Part shown: one piece after another, positions 1 through 8,320 of the stretch | Numbering within the stretch: the first letter of the stretch is position 1 | Layout: every line of letters begins with the position of its first letter | Assembly: GCF_000400365.1 (NCBI RefSeq) | Contig: NZ_BAOG01000036.1 | Location: forward strand, 62,001-126,000 | Direction of reading: 5' to 3' | Length of the DNA: 64,000 bases | Source of the DNA: Vibrio jasicida CAIM 1864 = LMG 25398 | GTDB lineage: Bacteria; Pseudomonadota; Gammaproteobacteria; Enterobacterales; Vibrionaceae | Position numbers and translations under genes: made by a program | The notes under the pieces: generated by a model | Told to the model about the DNA's origin: nothing | The model's database searches: none | What the model saw: only the letters and a program-made list of their open reading frames with translations

Positions 1-1587
1 AGTTGTGCAGCGACGGCTATCATGACGCAGAGTGCCATTCTAATGCTGGTTCTACTCTTCATGACTGGTACTCAATCGGCTTACTTCGGCCCTGTGAAAT
101 ACGCTCTACTTCCTCAAGCGCTAAAATCTGATGAGCTAGTGAAAGGCAACGCTTGGGTTGAGATTGGGACTTTCCTTTCTATCCTGATTGGTACATTAAG
201 CGCAGGTCTATTGCTTGCGATTCCAAATGGTATGCTTATCGCCTCTTGCATTGTGATTACGCTGTCACTACTGGGCTTTTTAAGCAGCGCAAACATCCCT
301 TCTCTGCCAAGTAAGAAAAGTGACCAAGTAAAATTCGAACCTGTTACTGGTTTGAAGAAAACACTCAAACTGGCACAAAAACAACGCGGTATTTGGATGT
401 CGATTCTAGCGATTAGTTGGTTCTGGTTTATGGGTGCGACTTACCTGACTCAATTCCCCAATTTTGCTCGTGAACACCTATTTGCAGACAGCACTGTGGT
501 TTCTCTGTTGTTGGCTCTGTTCTCAGTTGGTATCGCGACAGGCTCATGGTTATGTGAAAAGCTGTCTTTCAATCAAGTTGAACTGGGTATTCTGCCATTT
601 GGTATTTTGGGCTTAACGATTTTCAGTGTCGACCTACTATGGGCAGTACCTGCAATCGAATCTTTCCCAAGTCAGTATTACGACGTACAAAGCTTTGTTG
701 CCCAATCTTCACATATTCGAGTAATGATCGACTTGTTCTTGGTTGGTGTGAGCGGAGGCGTATTTATTGTTCCCCTTTATGCGTTTATCCAATCGCGCTC
801 AGAAGAGGGCGAATGTGCTCAATCTATTGCGGCAAACAACATCATGAACGCACTGTTTATGGTCGCTTCCGCTGCTGTTTCTATCTTGGTGTTAAGTGTT
901 TTAGAGTTCTCTATTGTTGAGCTATTTGCCATTTTGGCAGTCGGTAACTTCATCGTGGCTATCTACGTTTACCGTCAAGTACCTGAGTTTACTCAGCGCT
1001 TTGTTAGCTACTTGCTAAGCCACTGTCTGTACCGAGTTTCGGTAACCGGTCGCCAGCATATCCCAGAGCAAGGCGCTGCGCTGATTGTGGCAAACCATGT
1101 GAGCTATGTAGACGCTTTGATTCTAATGGGCACATCAACCCGTCCTGTTCGATTCGTGATGGACAAATCAATCAGTGAGCTGCCTGTTCTTAAGCACGTT
1201 TTTCGTCATGCTGGCGTTATCCCAATCTGCTCTCCACGCAAATGCGCAGAGACTTACAAAAGAGCTTTCGAACAGATTGAGCAAGCTCTTAATAACGACG
1301 AGGTAGTTTGTATCTTCCCTGAAGGTCGTTTGACCTCAAATGGTGAACTGGGCGAGTTCCGACCGGGTGTTGAGAAGATTCTAAAACGTACACCGGTTCC
1401 AGTGATTCCAATGGCGTTAAAAGGCTTATGGGGCTCTTTCTTCAGCCACAAGAATGGACACGCGTTAACGAAGCGCCCTACTCGCTTTTGGTCTCGTATC
1501 GAAGTCAATATTGGTGAGCTATTGCAACCAACCACGTTAGATCGTCATTTGTTACAAAAAGAAGTGCAAGATTTGCTAATTCGCTGA
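1..1587 (+). CDS. LplT-like lysophospholipid transporter fused to PlsC-type acyltransferase (5' end outside window)
   Basis: The frame is open from base 1, so the start lies upstream; the first internal ATG is at 22. The N-terminal part is a run of hydrophobic helices typical of the MFS family. The last third is a glycerophospholipid acyltransferase: the H-x4-D motif NHVSYVD sits about residues 358-364 counted from base 22, followed by the FPEGR substrate motif about residue 432. Known LplT flips lysophospholipid across the inner membrane and PlsC-type domains re-acylate it, as in the LplT/Aas pair of enterobacteria. The fusion suggests both steps in one protein. No acyl-ACP synthetase domain follows; the frame stops at 1587. 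Confidence 0.85.
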   Translation, partial: SCAATAIMTQSAILMLVLLFMTGTQSAYFGPVKYALLPQALKSDELVKGNAWVEIGTFLSILIGTLSAGLLLAIPNGMLIASCIVITLSLLGFLSSANIPSLPSKKSDQVKFEPVTGLKKTLKLAQKQRGIWMSILAISWFWFMGATYLTQFPNFAREHLFADSTVVSLLLALFSVGIATGSWLCEKLSFNQVELGILPFGILGLTIFSVDLLWAVPAIESFPSQYYDVQSFVAQSSHIRVMIDLFLVGVSGGVFIVPLYAFIQSRSEEGECAQSIAANNIMNALFMVASAAVSILVLSVLEFSIVELFAILAVGNFIVAIYVYRQVPEFTQRFVSYLLSHCLYRVSVTGRQHIPEQGAALIVANHVSYVDALILMGTSTRPVRFVMDKSISELPVLKHVFRHAGVIPICSPRKCAETYKRAFEQIEQALNNDEVVCIFPEGRLTSNGELGEFRPGVEKILKRTPVPVIPMALKGLWGSFFSHKNGHALTKRPTRFWSRIEVNIGELLQPTTLDRHLLQKEVQDLLIR

Positions 1588-1646
1588 CAGTAGTCTCATG
1601 GATAATTTAGTAGGATAAAATCAACATCATAAATCTAGGAGGCATT

Positions 1647-2264
1647 ATGAAAATCATCATCTTACATGGTCTTTATATGCATGGGCTGGTCATGCAGCCT
1701 CTTAGCCAAAAGCTGAGAAAACTGGGCTACGAGACCCAAGTATTGAGTTACAACACGGTTTCAATTAACGAAGAGTCGCTGTTCGATTCCATCGACAAAG
1801 CGCTTAATCCGCTGACTGCTAATGTGTTGGTGGGTCATAGCCTAGGTGGTTTGATGATTAAACGATACCTCGCGAGCAGAAAACCATCGACAAGTCTGGT
1901 GTCCCACGTTGTGGCAATTGGCTCGCCACTGAAAGGCGCATCTATCGTCACTCGCATTCAAGATTTGGGATTCGGTGCGATGCTTGGTAATTCACCGTAT
2001 CACGGCCTTAACAAGCACGAAGATGTTTGGACTTTCCCACAAAAGCTCGGCAGCATCGCAGGCACAATGGGCATTGGCGCTAGGCCGATTCTAATGCATA
2101 AAGACAACACTATGTCTGATGGCACAGTGACCGTTGATGAAACACGTTTAGAAGGCATGCAAGATCATATAGAGACGAAACAGACTCACACTAGCCTTAT
2201 CTACAACACCTATGTACCTGCGCAGATTGATCACTTTATCAAAACTGATCACTTCAGCCGATAG
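1647..2264 (+). CDS. alpha/beta-hydrolase, lipase-like
   Basis: A 205-residue protein with the nucleophile elbow GHSLGG (Ser at residue 65) preceded by a short strand-rich N-terminus starting KIIILHGLYMHG, which is the oxyanion-hole region of alpha/beta-hydrolases. Likely acid and His are in the SDGTVTVDE and QTHTSL segments. No signal peptide is seen, so it probably acts in the cytoplasm. The start is supported by AGGAGG 5-10 bases upstream. It lies 59 bases after the acyltransferase fusion, and a terminator follows it. Substrate is unknown; an ester or lysolipid is a guess from context. Confidence 0.8.
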   Translation: MKIIILHGLYMHGLVMQPLSQKLRKLGYETQVLSYNTVSINEESLFDSIDKALNPLTANVLVGHSLGGLMIKRYLASRKPSTSLVSHVVAIGSPLKGASIVTRIQDLGFGAMLGNSPYHGLNKHEDVWTFPQKLGSIAGTMGIGARPILMHKDNTMSDGTVTVDETRLEGMQDHIETKQTHTSLIYNTYVPAQIDHFIKTDHFSR

Positions 2265-2327
2265 CGCACTTTTCCATCAAGTAGTTGCAATCTACTTTTC
2301 AAGCCAAGGCGTTCGCAGTACTATCTC

Positions 2328-2363
2328 TACTCCGACCACTCATTTGAGTGTCGGAGTTTTTTA
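2328..2363 (+). terminator. intrinsic terminator after hydrolase gene
   Basis: Arms ACTCCGACCACTC / GAGTGTCGGAGT (one mismatch) are followed by a run of T. It separates the hydrolase transcript from the riboflavin riboswitch transcript. Confidence 0.75.
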
Positions 2364-2390
2364 CTTCTAACCATATTGGTTGGATTCAAT

Positions 2391-2527
2391 GTTCTCAGGG
2401 CGGGGCGAAATTCCCCACCGGCGGTATACTCTTTTGAGTGAGCCCGCGAGCGCTCGATTCGTCGAGGTCAGCAGATCTGGTGAGATGCCAGAGCCGACGG
2501 TTATAGTCCGGATGAAAGAGAATAAGA
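2391..2527 (+). promoter_or_regulatory. FMN riboswitch (RFN element)
   Basis: The conserved RFN blocks appear in order: AGGGCGGGGCGAAATTCCCC, ACCGGCGGTA, AGCCCGCGAGCG, GGTCAGCAGATCTGGTGAGA, GCCAGAGCCGACGGTTATAG and TCCGGATGAAAGAGAATAA. FMN binding is known to reduce expression of the downstream riboflavin gene. Bases 2666-2674 (CCGCCCTGA), close to the ribB start, are exactly complementary to 2395-2403 in the 5' strand of the aptamer. That looks like the switch helix, as in enterobacterial ribB leaders. Confidence 0.96.
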
Positions 2528-2699
2528 AAACATCAGCGGTTTCCTCAACGTTCTGTGTTGATGAACACTGGTGCACTTCTTTTTGGATCGCATTTTTATT
2601 GCGCGGGTTGTGCCGTCTTACAGTCGGTGGCTCAGTGCATACATAAAATGTGACGATCCCTCATACCGCCCTGATTCTGGTGATATTTAGGAGTTAACC

Positions 2700-3356
2700 A
2701 TGAATCAGTCATCACTACTTGCCGAATTTGGCGACCCAATTACTCGCGTTGAAAACGCACTTATCGCATTAAAAGAAGGCCGTGGCGTGCTTCTTCTTGA
2801 CGATGAAGATCGTGAAAACGAAGGCGACATCATTTATTCCGTAGAGCACCTGACTAATGAGCAAATGGCTCTGATGATCCGCGAGTGCAGCGGCATTGTG
2901 TGCCTATGCCTGACAGACGCTCAAGCAGACAAATTGGAACTGCCACCAATGGTTGTGAACAACAACAGCGCAAACCAAACGGCTTTCACGGTTTCTATTG
3001 AAGCGAAGCAAGGCGTAACAACTGGCGTTTCTGCCGCTGACCGTGTAACAACCATCAAAACAGCAGCAAACCCAAATGCAAAACCAGATGACTTAGCTCG
3101 TCCTGGTCATGTATTCCCTCTACGTGCTCGTCCTGGTGGCGTAATGACTCGTCGTGGCCACACAGAAGGCACTATCGATCTGATGCAAATGGCCGGTTTG
3201 CAGCCTGCAGGCGTGCTATGTGAGGTGACAAACCCAGATGGCACTATGGCAAAAGCACCAGAGATCGTCACGTTTGGTCGTTTACACAACATGCCAGTAC
3301 TCACTATCGAAGACATGGTTACGTACCGTAATCAATTTGATTTGAAGCTAGCGTAA
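2700..3356 (+). CDS. ribB: 3,4-dihydroxy-2-butanone 4-phosphate synthase
   Basis: 218 residues, the usual stand-alone RibB length (no GTP cyclohydrolase II domain). It converts ribulose 5-phosphate to 3,4-dihydroxy-2-butanone 4-phosphate and formate in riboflavin synthesis. Visible family motifs are [10 protein letters not shown] (acidic metal loop, about residues 32-41), the [15 protein letters not shown] loop and [11 protein letters not shown] near residue 150. An AGGAG ribosome site precedes the ATG. It stands alone under the FMN riboswitch, so expression should fall when FMN is plentiful. Confidence 0.97.
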   Translation: MNQSSLLAEFGDPITRVENALIALKEGRGVLLLDDEDRENEGDIIYSVEHLTNEQMALMIRECSGIVCLCLTDAQADKLELPPMVVNNNSANQTAFTVSIEAKQGVTTGVSAADRVTTIKTAANPNAKPDDLARPGHVFPLRARPGGVMTRRGHTEGTIDLMQMAGLQPAGVLCEVTNPDGTMAKAPEIVTFGRLHNMPVLTIEDMVTYRNQFDLKLA

Positions 3357-3380
3357 TCAACACGCATTTGCCCTAGTCAA

Positions 3381-3408
3381 AAGCCGCTGAACTCAGCGGC
3401 TTTTTTTG
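3381..3408 (+). terminator. terminator after ribB
   Basis: Hairpin AGCCGCTGA / TCAGCGGCT followed by seven T residues, 25 bases after the ribB stop. Confidence 0.85.
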
Positions 3409-3466
3409 ATCGATTTGATTCCTTTGCGAGTAGCTATACTTAGTAAAAACAAAAGGAATCAACACC

Positions 3467-4012
3467 ATGAAGGGAATCACTCGCAGCGCACTTGCCACAA
3501 CACTACTCTCCGCTAGCTGTTTGGCTTTTGCATCGAGCTGTCCAGATATCTTGCAAGGAAAGCAAAGGCTTCTCAATTCAACGGAAGAAATAGAGCTTTG
3601 TGACGCCTTCAAAGGCAAAACGCTACTGGTCGTGAACACCGCAAGCCAGTGTGGCTTTACCCCTCAATTCGAGCAATTAGAGCAGTTGCATCAAACTTAC
3701 AAAGACCAAAACTTTGCCGTTGTGGGCTTTCCAAGTAACGACTTTCGTCAAGACCGTGGCAGTGAAGAAAAAACCGCTAAAATTTGCTATCTCGACTACG
3801 GTGTTACCTTCCCTATGATGGCGCGAACCTCTGTTCTTGGCGAGGATGCAAACCCAGTATTTGCCGAGATCAGTACTCAAGCGGGCATTACTCCGAAATG
3901 GAACTTCTACAAGTTCTTGATCAACAAAGAAGGTAAAGTCGTTGCGACCTTCCCAAGTTCAACCTCTCCAACAAGTACTACGCTTACTAACATGATTGAA
4001 CAGCAACTGTAA
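3467..4012 (+). CDS. secreted glutathione-peroxidase-family protein
   Basis: 181 residues with an N-terminal signal peptide ending near residue 23. The thiol-peroxidase core follows: peroxidatic Cys62 in NTASQCGFTPQ, the second Cys block CYLDYGVTFPM, and the late WNFYKFL Trp/Asn motif. The family reduces H2O2 and organic peroxides with thiols. The usual FPCNQFG motif reads FPSNDFR here, so the Gln of the Cys-Gln-Trp-Asn tetrad appears to be Asp. The signal peptide argues for periplasmic action, where glutathione is scarce. It is followed after 11 bases by the DUF3429-like gene, probably in one operon. Confidence 0.85.
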   Translation: MKGITRSALATTLLSASCLAFASSCPDILQGKQRLLNSTEEIELCDAFKGKTLLVVNTASQCGFTPQFEQLEQLHQTYKDQNFAVVGFPSNDFRQDRGSEEKTAKICYLDYGVTFPMMARTSVLGEDANPVFAEISTQAGITPKWNFYKFLINKEGKVVATFPSSTSPTSTTLTNMIEQQL

Positions 4013-4023
4013 GGAAGGCTGCT

Positions 4024-4470
4024 ATGACGACCACACGTACGACAATGCTGCAATTGGGTTATTTAGGACTGCTGCCCTTTCTGTTCAGCTTGGTTCTCAT
4101 CGTTACAGAAAGGACTTTGTTTAACTTATCTGGGGAGCAGTTTTTTATTGCTTACAGTGCGGTGATTTTGAGTTTTCTTTCCGGGGTACTTTGGGGCAAC
4201 GCCATTGATCATTTCTACCATCGATTGAGTCGAAATGCCTTGGTGCTAAGTAACTTATTCGTATTGCTTGCTTGGGGAGCATTGCTGCAAGGTAACAAGC
4301 ATTATGTCACCGCGACTCTGTTATTGGCAGCTGGCTACATTGCCGTTTGGTACGCGGAAAAGCTGATTCGAAGAGTAGAAAAAGAAGCGGAGCCAAAAGG
4401 TTATCAGATGATGCGAGGCAAGCTCACGACAGGTGTGGTACTTATGCATGGGTTGGTTTTAATCGTTTAA
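4024..4470 (+). CDS. DUF3429-like inner-membrane protein
   Basis: 148 residues with about five hydrophobic helices. The pattern of the first two helices and the SFLSGVLWGNAI segment resembles the DUF3429 family of bacterial membrane proteins, whose function is unknown. An AAGGAAGG ribosome site overlaps the end of the peroxidase gene, so the two are probably cotranscribed. Confidence 0.7.
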   Translation: MTTTRTTMLQLGYLGLLPFLFSLVLIVTERTLFNLSGEQFFIAYSAVILSFLSGVLWGNAIDHFYHRLSRNALVLSNLFVLLAWGALLQGNKHYVTATLLLAAGYIAVWYAEKLIRRVEKEAEPKGYQMMRGKLTTGVVLMHGLVLIV

Positions 4471-4618
4471 ACTGGTCTGTCCACCTACCAGATCACAAAA
4501 TTAACCAAGTTATATAAAACAATGTTCATTTCGTGAAGTGCGCGTAATTTTGAACACCGTTTTGTTTTAATTATGAATGGATGGTCATATAAGTATCTCA
4601 AAAGCATTCACAAAGGAT

Positions 4619-4870
4619 ATGAATATGTTTTTTCGTAAACTTCTTTTTAGTACCGCAGTTATCAATGCAACAGCAGGTTGTGTGTCTTATCAAGCACAAC
4701 AGGCTGCGGTCAATACGGTGAATACCACTGGAGTGGTTCTTAACAACGTAGTGAAAACCACCATCGCTCAGCCTTGTAACGTTGCCGTCACTGTTGCCAG
4801 CTTGTTTTATCCAAATGCGATCTTTATGACTGATATGCCAACCGCAGCTTGTACGGCTGTTCTCCGCTAA
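4619..4870 (+). CDS. small putative lipoprotein or exported protein
   Basis: 83 residues from the ATG at 4619, chosen because AAAGGA lies just upstream; the longer frame from 4577 lacks such a site. The N-terminus is MNMFFRKLLFSTAVINATAGC, a short signal-like helix ending in TAGC. That is a weak lipobox, since the -3 residue is Thr rather than Leu. The rest has two further Cys (in QPCNVAV and TAACTAV) that could form a disulfide. No family recognised. Confidence 0.6.
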   Translation: MNMFFRKLLFSTAVINATAGCVSYQAQQAAVNTVNTTGVVLNNVVKTTIAQPCNVAVTVASLFYPNAIFMTDMPTAACTAVLR

Positions 4871-4884
4871 CGCAAAATGAACAT

Positions 4885-4917
4885 AAAAAATGGCGACCTC
4901 GATGGTCGCCATTTTTA
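4885..4917. terminator. bidirectional terminator
   Basis: Hairpin ATGGCGACC / GGTCGCCAT flanked by an A-run on the left and a T-run on the right. It serves the rightward small exported-protein gene and the leftward dsbA gene. Confidence 0.85.
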
Positions 4918-4930
4918 TTTTTCTCAAAAA

Positions 4931-5530
4931 CTATAGTGTCAGTAGGTAATTCACTAACTCGTTGTATTCATCATAAGTACGAATCTCATTAGGGATAACG
5001 ATGTACTTATCGTTGACCAATACACCTGGAACACCCGTTAATGTGCTTTGTTTGAACTGCTTATCAAAGCCCTTCTGCATTGAGTTAACGGCAAAGCTGT
5101 TGTAAGCCGCATCAAACTTCTTCGCATCGACGCCGTTATCAACGAAAATCTGCTTGAGTTCAGATTCATCTTTTGGCGCTTGGCGCTTTTGATGAATTTG
5201 AGCAAACATCGCCGGTACCATCGTCTTCTCTACGCCCAAAGACACCATTGTTGCGTATGACTTAGCCATTGGAACGGCCATATCGCTGCCCATAAAAGCA
5301 ACATGAACTTTCTCAAAACTTGCATCTTTCGGTAATGCTGGCTTCATGTTGTCAATCACTGCTTCAAACTTGTAACAATGGGGGCAATAAAAAGAGAAGA
5401 ATTCCGTCACTGTCGGTTTGCTGGCCTTGTCTACATCTAAGACCTTGTAGTGCTTACCTTCTTCAAATTGTGCTGCGTGGGCAGTAAATGCCAATAAAAG
5501 GGTGCTGCATAGCGCGAGTAGCTTTTTCAT
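4931..5530 (-). CDS. dsbA: thiol:disulfide interchange protein DsbA
   Basis: 199 residues with a signal peptide (MKKLLALCSTLLLAFTAHA), the CPHC active site in FYCPHCYKFE, and the cis-proline loop TGVPGVLVN. This matches Vibrio DsbA/TcpG in length and layout. It oxidises paired cysteines of exported proteins in the periplasm and is re-oxidised by DsbB. The start at 5530 has AAAGGA upstream; a frame extending to 5566 adds residues that would hide the signal peptide. It lies 82 bases downstream of a Cys-containing exported protein on the same strand. Confidence 0.95.
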   Translation of the reverse strand: MKKLLALCSTLLLAFTAHAAQFEEGKHYKVLDVDKASKPTVTEFFSFYCPHCYKFEAVIDNMKPALPKDASFEKVHVAFMGSDMAVPMAKSYATMVSLGVEKTMVPAMFAQIHQKRQAPKDESELKQIFVDNGVDAKKFDAAYNSFAVNSMQKGFDKQFKQSTLTGVPGVLVNDKYIVIPNEIRTYDEYNELVNYLLTL

Positions 5531-5612
5531 GTTTGATTCCTTTAGGCACACCTGTGCCATTCTCATTAATAAATAAAACGCCAGTTGGGCTGGTCAATGA
5601 TTGAGGCTGGAA

Positions 5613-5990
5613 TCAAACAATTGGAGGACGGTAAGGCTTATAAATAACGAGCACCGCTTTCGGTGTGAGCGCTTTGTCGATCAAAGCAAGACGATGAGGG
5701 AGTTGTATCTGTTCATCTTGCAAAAGGTTCGTGGGAATTTTAACGAGGCATGAAGAGGTACAACTGGTATGTGGTTGCTGTCCTTTCTCTAAGACATGCA
5801 CATCTTGATGAGACTCAACACAATCCGTTCGTTCAGTACCTAATGGATGATGAAAGTCATCAGAAGCCGTTTGTAACGTATGATGTTCAATCGGTGCCGT
5901 AGCCGCACGTACACTTGACGCAAAACCAGTTAGCAGCATGGCCAACAAGCAAAGCATTGTCATCATTAATGTACGATTAAAACTCAACAT
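5613..5990 (-). CDS. exported Cys/His-containing protein of unknown function
   Basis: 125 residues with a signal peptide ending about RAATA. The mature part has three cysteines (TDCVES and TSCTSSC), several His residues, and a C-terminus ending in YRPPIV. No family is recognised with confidence. It is transcribed toward dsbA with an 82-base gap and no terminator between, so DsbA may oxidise it (inference). The ribosome site is weak (AAGAAG). Confidence 0.6.
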   Translation of the reverse strand: MLSFNRTLMMTMLCLLAMLLTGFASSVRAATAPIEHHTLQTASDDFHHPLGTERTDCVESHQDVHVLEKGQQPHTSCTSSCLVKIPTNLLQDEQIQLPHRLALIDKALTPKAVLVIYKPYRPPIV

Positions 5991-6183
5991 ACAACTTCTT
6001 TAAAATATGGTGAATACTCATCATACAGAATCCACTCTTTCATACAAGTTATCCGATGAGTAACACCCTCATAAACCAGAAGATTCTTACTTTCGTTACC
6101 GACTACGATTCCAATAAAACTTGAAATCACTATGAAACCTGAGTAATAGTTAGATCAGTTTTTGTACAAACAAGGAAAGATTA

Positions 6184-6489
6184 ATGCTTAAAAAGAGATT
6201 CTTTAAAACAAAAGATGAAGTCGAAGTCACGTTCGAGCTAGACAAAAATCAGTGGGAGTCGATTCAAATTGCAGGCGATTTCAACAACTGGCAACCAGAA
6301 CCAATGAAGCTCGTGAAGAAAAGTGGCCAATTTAAATTTAAAACGCGCTTGCCGACGGAACAAAATATCCAGTTCCGTTATCTATTTGACGAAGCTGAAT
6401 GGGAAAACGATCCGCAAGCAGACGCATACGTGCCTAATGGCTTTGGTAGCGACAATAGCGTCGTTTGTACCCAAGAGCAGCCAGCTTAA
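6184..6489 (+). CDS. CBM48 / AMPK-type glycogen-binding domain protein
   Basis: 101 residues forming one early-set beta-sandwich. The hallmark is IQIAGDFNNWQPEPMKL (about residues 27-43), as in the N-terminal domain of branching enzymes and AMPK beta subunits. NIQFRYLFDEAEWENDPQAD completes the domain. There is no catalytic domain and no signal peptide. A glycogen or maltodextrin binding role in the cytoplasm is likely; stand-alone copies are known in bacteria but their job is unclear. Confidence 0.85.
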   Translation: MLKKRFFKTKDEVEVTFELDKNQWESIQIAGDFNNWQPEPMKLVKKSGQFKFKTRLPTEQNIQFRYLFDEAEWENDPQADAYVPNGFGSDNSVVCTQEQPA

Positions 6490-6507
6490 TCACTAAATAC
6501 ACAAACT

Positions 6508-6532
6508 AAGGTGCACTAGTGCACCTTTTTTA
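6508..6532 (+). terminator. terminator after CBM48 gene
   Basis: A perfect 20-base palindrome, AAGGTGCACTAGTGCACCTT, is followed by a T-run. Confidence 0.85.
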
Positions 6533-6713
6533 TTGCCTAATTTTCATAAAGTTACCACCAATTGTTGTTATATGGAAACAGTGTTTTACCTAAAGCGATA
6601 TATATCAACAAACACCATTTCCTTAATATATCCACATCGCAGCGAAACAGGTGTTCTTGACTAAAAGCTGCTCTCAAACGAAAGCAATTCTTAAAAAATT
6701 AAGGAAACAAAAG

Positions 6714-7433
6714 ATGAAAAAACTGATTGTAATCACAGGTGCAAGTTCTGGTATTGGTGAAGCTATCGCACGCCGTCTAAGCGATGAAGGTCACCCACTT
6801 CTTCTTCTTGCTCGTCGTGTAGAGCGCTTAGAAGCACTAAACCTGCCAAACACGCTATGTGAAAAAGTAGACGTTACTGAAAAAGCTTCATTTGAAGCGG
6901 CAATTGCTAAAGCAGAAGAGAAATTTGGCCCTGCTGACGCACTAGTAAACAACGCAGGCGTGATGCTACTTGGTCAAATTGACACACAAGATGCATCAGA
7001 GTGGAAACGTATGTTCGACGTGAACGTACTTGGTTTGCTAAACGGCATGCAGTCTGTGCTAGCACCAATGAAAGCGCGTAACAGCGGTACTATCATCAAC
7101 ATCAGCTCAATCGCAGGTAAAAAGACGTTCCCAGACCATGCGGCTTACTGTGGTACTAAATTCGCGGTTCACGCAATTTCTGAAAACGTTCGTGAAGAAG
7201 TAGCAGCATCAAACGTTCGCGTAACAACAATCGCACCAGGCGCTGTAGAAACTGAACTGCTTTCTCACACTACATCGCAAGAAATCAAAGATGGTTACGG
7301 TGCATGGAAAGAAGACATGGGCGGCGTGCTAGCTGCTGATGACATCGCACGTGCGGTTCTGTTTGCTTACCAACAACCACAAAACGTTTGTATCCGTGAG
7401 ATCGCTCTAGCACCAACTAAGCAACAGCCTTAA
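6714..7433 (+). CDS. short-chain dehydrogenase/reductase
   Basis: 239 residues. The N-terminal NAD(P) motif TGASSGIG, the NNAGV motif, the catalytic Ser in INISSIAG and the YCGTK (YxxxK) pair define a classical SDR. ARRVER after the first fold unit suggests NADP(H) preference. The start at 6714 has AAGGAAA upstream, and the protein begins directly with MKKLIVITG. The longer frame from 6651 adds a segment without homology. The substrate cannot be told from sequence; YdfG-like serine/3-hydroxy acid dehydrogenases are similar in layout. Confidence 0.92.
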   Translation: MKKLIVITGASSGIGEAIARRLSDEGHPLLLLARRVERLEALNLPNTLCEKVDVTEKASFEAAIAKAEEKFGPADALVNNAGVMLLGQIDTQDASEWKRMFDVNVLGLLNGMQSVLAPMKARNSGTIINISSIAGKKTFPDHAAYCGTKFAVHAISENVREEVAASNVRVTTIAPGAVETELLSHTTSQEIKDGYGAWKEDMGGVLAADDIARAVLFAYQQPQNVCIREIALAPTKQQP

Positions 7434-7461
7434 TCTGTGCAATTTTAAGACGAACAAATTC

Positions 7462-7488
7462 AAAAAGCGGCTCAATGCCGCTTTTCTT
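7462..7488. terminator. terminator between convergent SDR and GntR genes
   Basis: Hairpin AAAAGCGGC / GCCGCTTTT with a T-rich end; the A-rich left flank would also serve the leftward regulator gene. Confidence 0.8.
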
Positions 7489-7518
7489 GTTGCTGTAATC
7501 AAACGGACCCAAACGGCA

Positions 7519-8172
7519 TTATTTCCTCGGTTTAATCGTTCGATAAGCCACATCAGTTAGGTAGTCATTGAGACGATGTGATGCCGCGACCGCTTCCTCG
7601 CCATCAGTATGGCTGACAGCACGTAAAACTGCAGCATGAAGAGAAGATGCTTCAACCAAATCTGAGTCTTGGTTTTTAAATGCAAACCAAAAGCGGCGGG
7701 ATAAGCCTTGTAGTGGTGCCATTGCTAGCTGCAGATACTCATTACATGCAGCTTTGACGAGCAAGGTATGGATTTCTTTAAGTAAAGACGCGTAAAGCAG
7801 ATCATCTTTGTTTTCTGCACAAGCTTCTAACTGCTCAGCCAACATTAACATCTGCTGTTTCTCTTCAACACTTGCTCGCGAGGCAGCGTAGTTGACACAT
7901 AAGGCTTCAATGTCGCGACGGACTTCTAAGATCTTTAGTTGGCTCTCGACAGAGATTGCTGGGATTTGAATTCCACGTCGCGGGTGGATCTCAACCATAC
8001 ATTCATAAGCCAATCTTTGTAACGCTTCTCGAACTGGCGTTCGCCCAAGTTCTAATTCTTCTGCCAACTGTTTTTCACTGACCATACTCCCTGGTTCTAA
8101 TTCGCGGAAGATGATCATTTTTTCAAGTTTGCTGTATGCAACTTCTGTCTTATTGACTGAATTTACGGTCAT
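7519..8172 (-). CDS. GntR-family regulator, FadR subfamily (FCD domain)
   Basis: 217 residues from the ATG at 8172, which has AGGAAC about 6 bases upstream; the longer frame to 8235 has no better site. An N-terminal winged helix (SEKQLAEELELGRTPVREALQRL, about residues 31-53) is followed by an all-helical FCD domain with conserved Asp/Arg (VRRDIEAL) and His residues. FCD regulators bind small carboxylic acids. It is divergent from the FAD oxidoreductase gene, so it probably controls the following catabolic genes. The perfect palindrome at 8277-8288 is a candidate operator. Confidence 0.92.
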   Translation of the reverse strand: MTVNSVNKTEVAYSKLEKMIIFRELEPGSMVSEKQLAEELELGRTPVREALQRLAYECMVEIHPRRGIQIPAISVESQLKILEVRRDIEALCVNYAASRASVEEKQQMLMLAEQLEACAENKDDLLYASLLKEIHTLLVKAACNEYLQLAMAPLQGLSRRFWFAFKNQDSDLVEASSLHAAVLRAVSHTDGEEAVAASHRLNDYLTDVAYRTIKPRK

Positions 8173-8276
8173 TCTCGTTCCTATTCCATTGATCAATCTT
8201 TTAGTGAGCAATCTCACGATAAGAAGTTTTGCCATTGTACCAAAAAAAGAAATCCGAATATATTAAAAACATACAA

Positions 8277-8288
8277 CTGATATATCAG
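8277..8288. promoter_or_regulatory. candidate GntR operator
   Basis: Perfect 12-base palindrome CTGATATATCAG in the intergenic region between the regulator and the FAD oxidoreductase, 32 bases before the latter's start. The spacing suits an operator of the FadR subfamily, but binding is inferred only. Confidence 0.45.
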
Positions 8289-8320
8289 ATGAACATCAGT
8301 AATCTATTAGTGAGGTAAGA

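Noticed and set aside
2380-2646. 88-codon plus frame and a 69-codon minus frame over the FMN riboswitch
   Set aside because: They lie across highly conserved riboswitch bases; coding is not supported.
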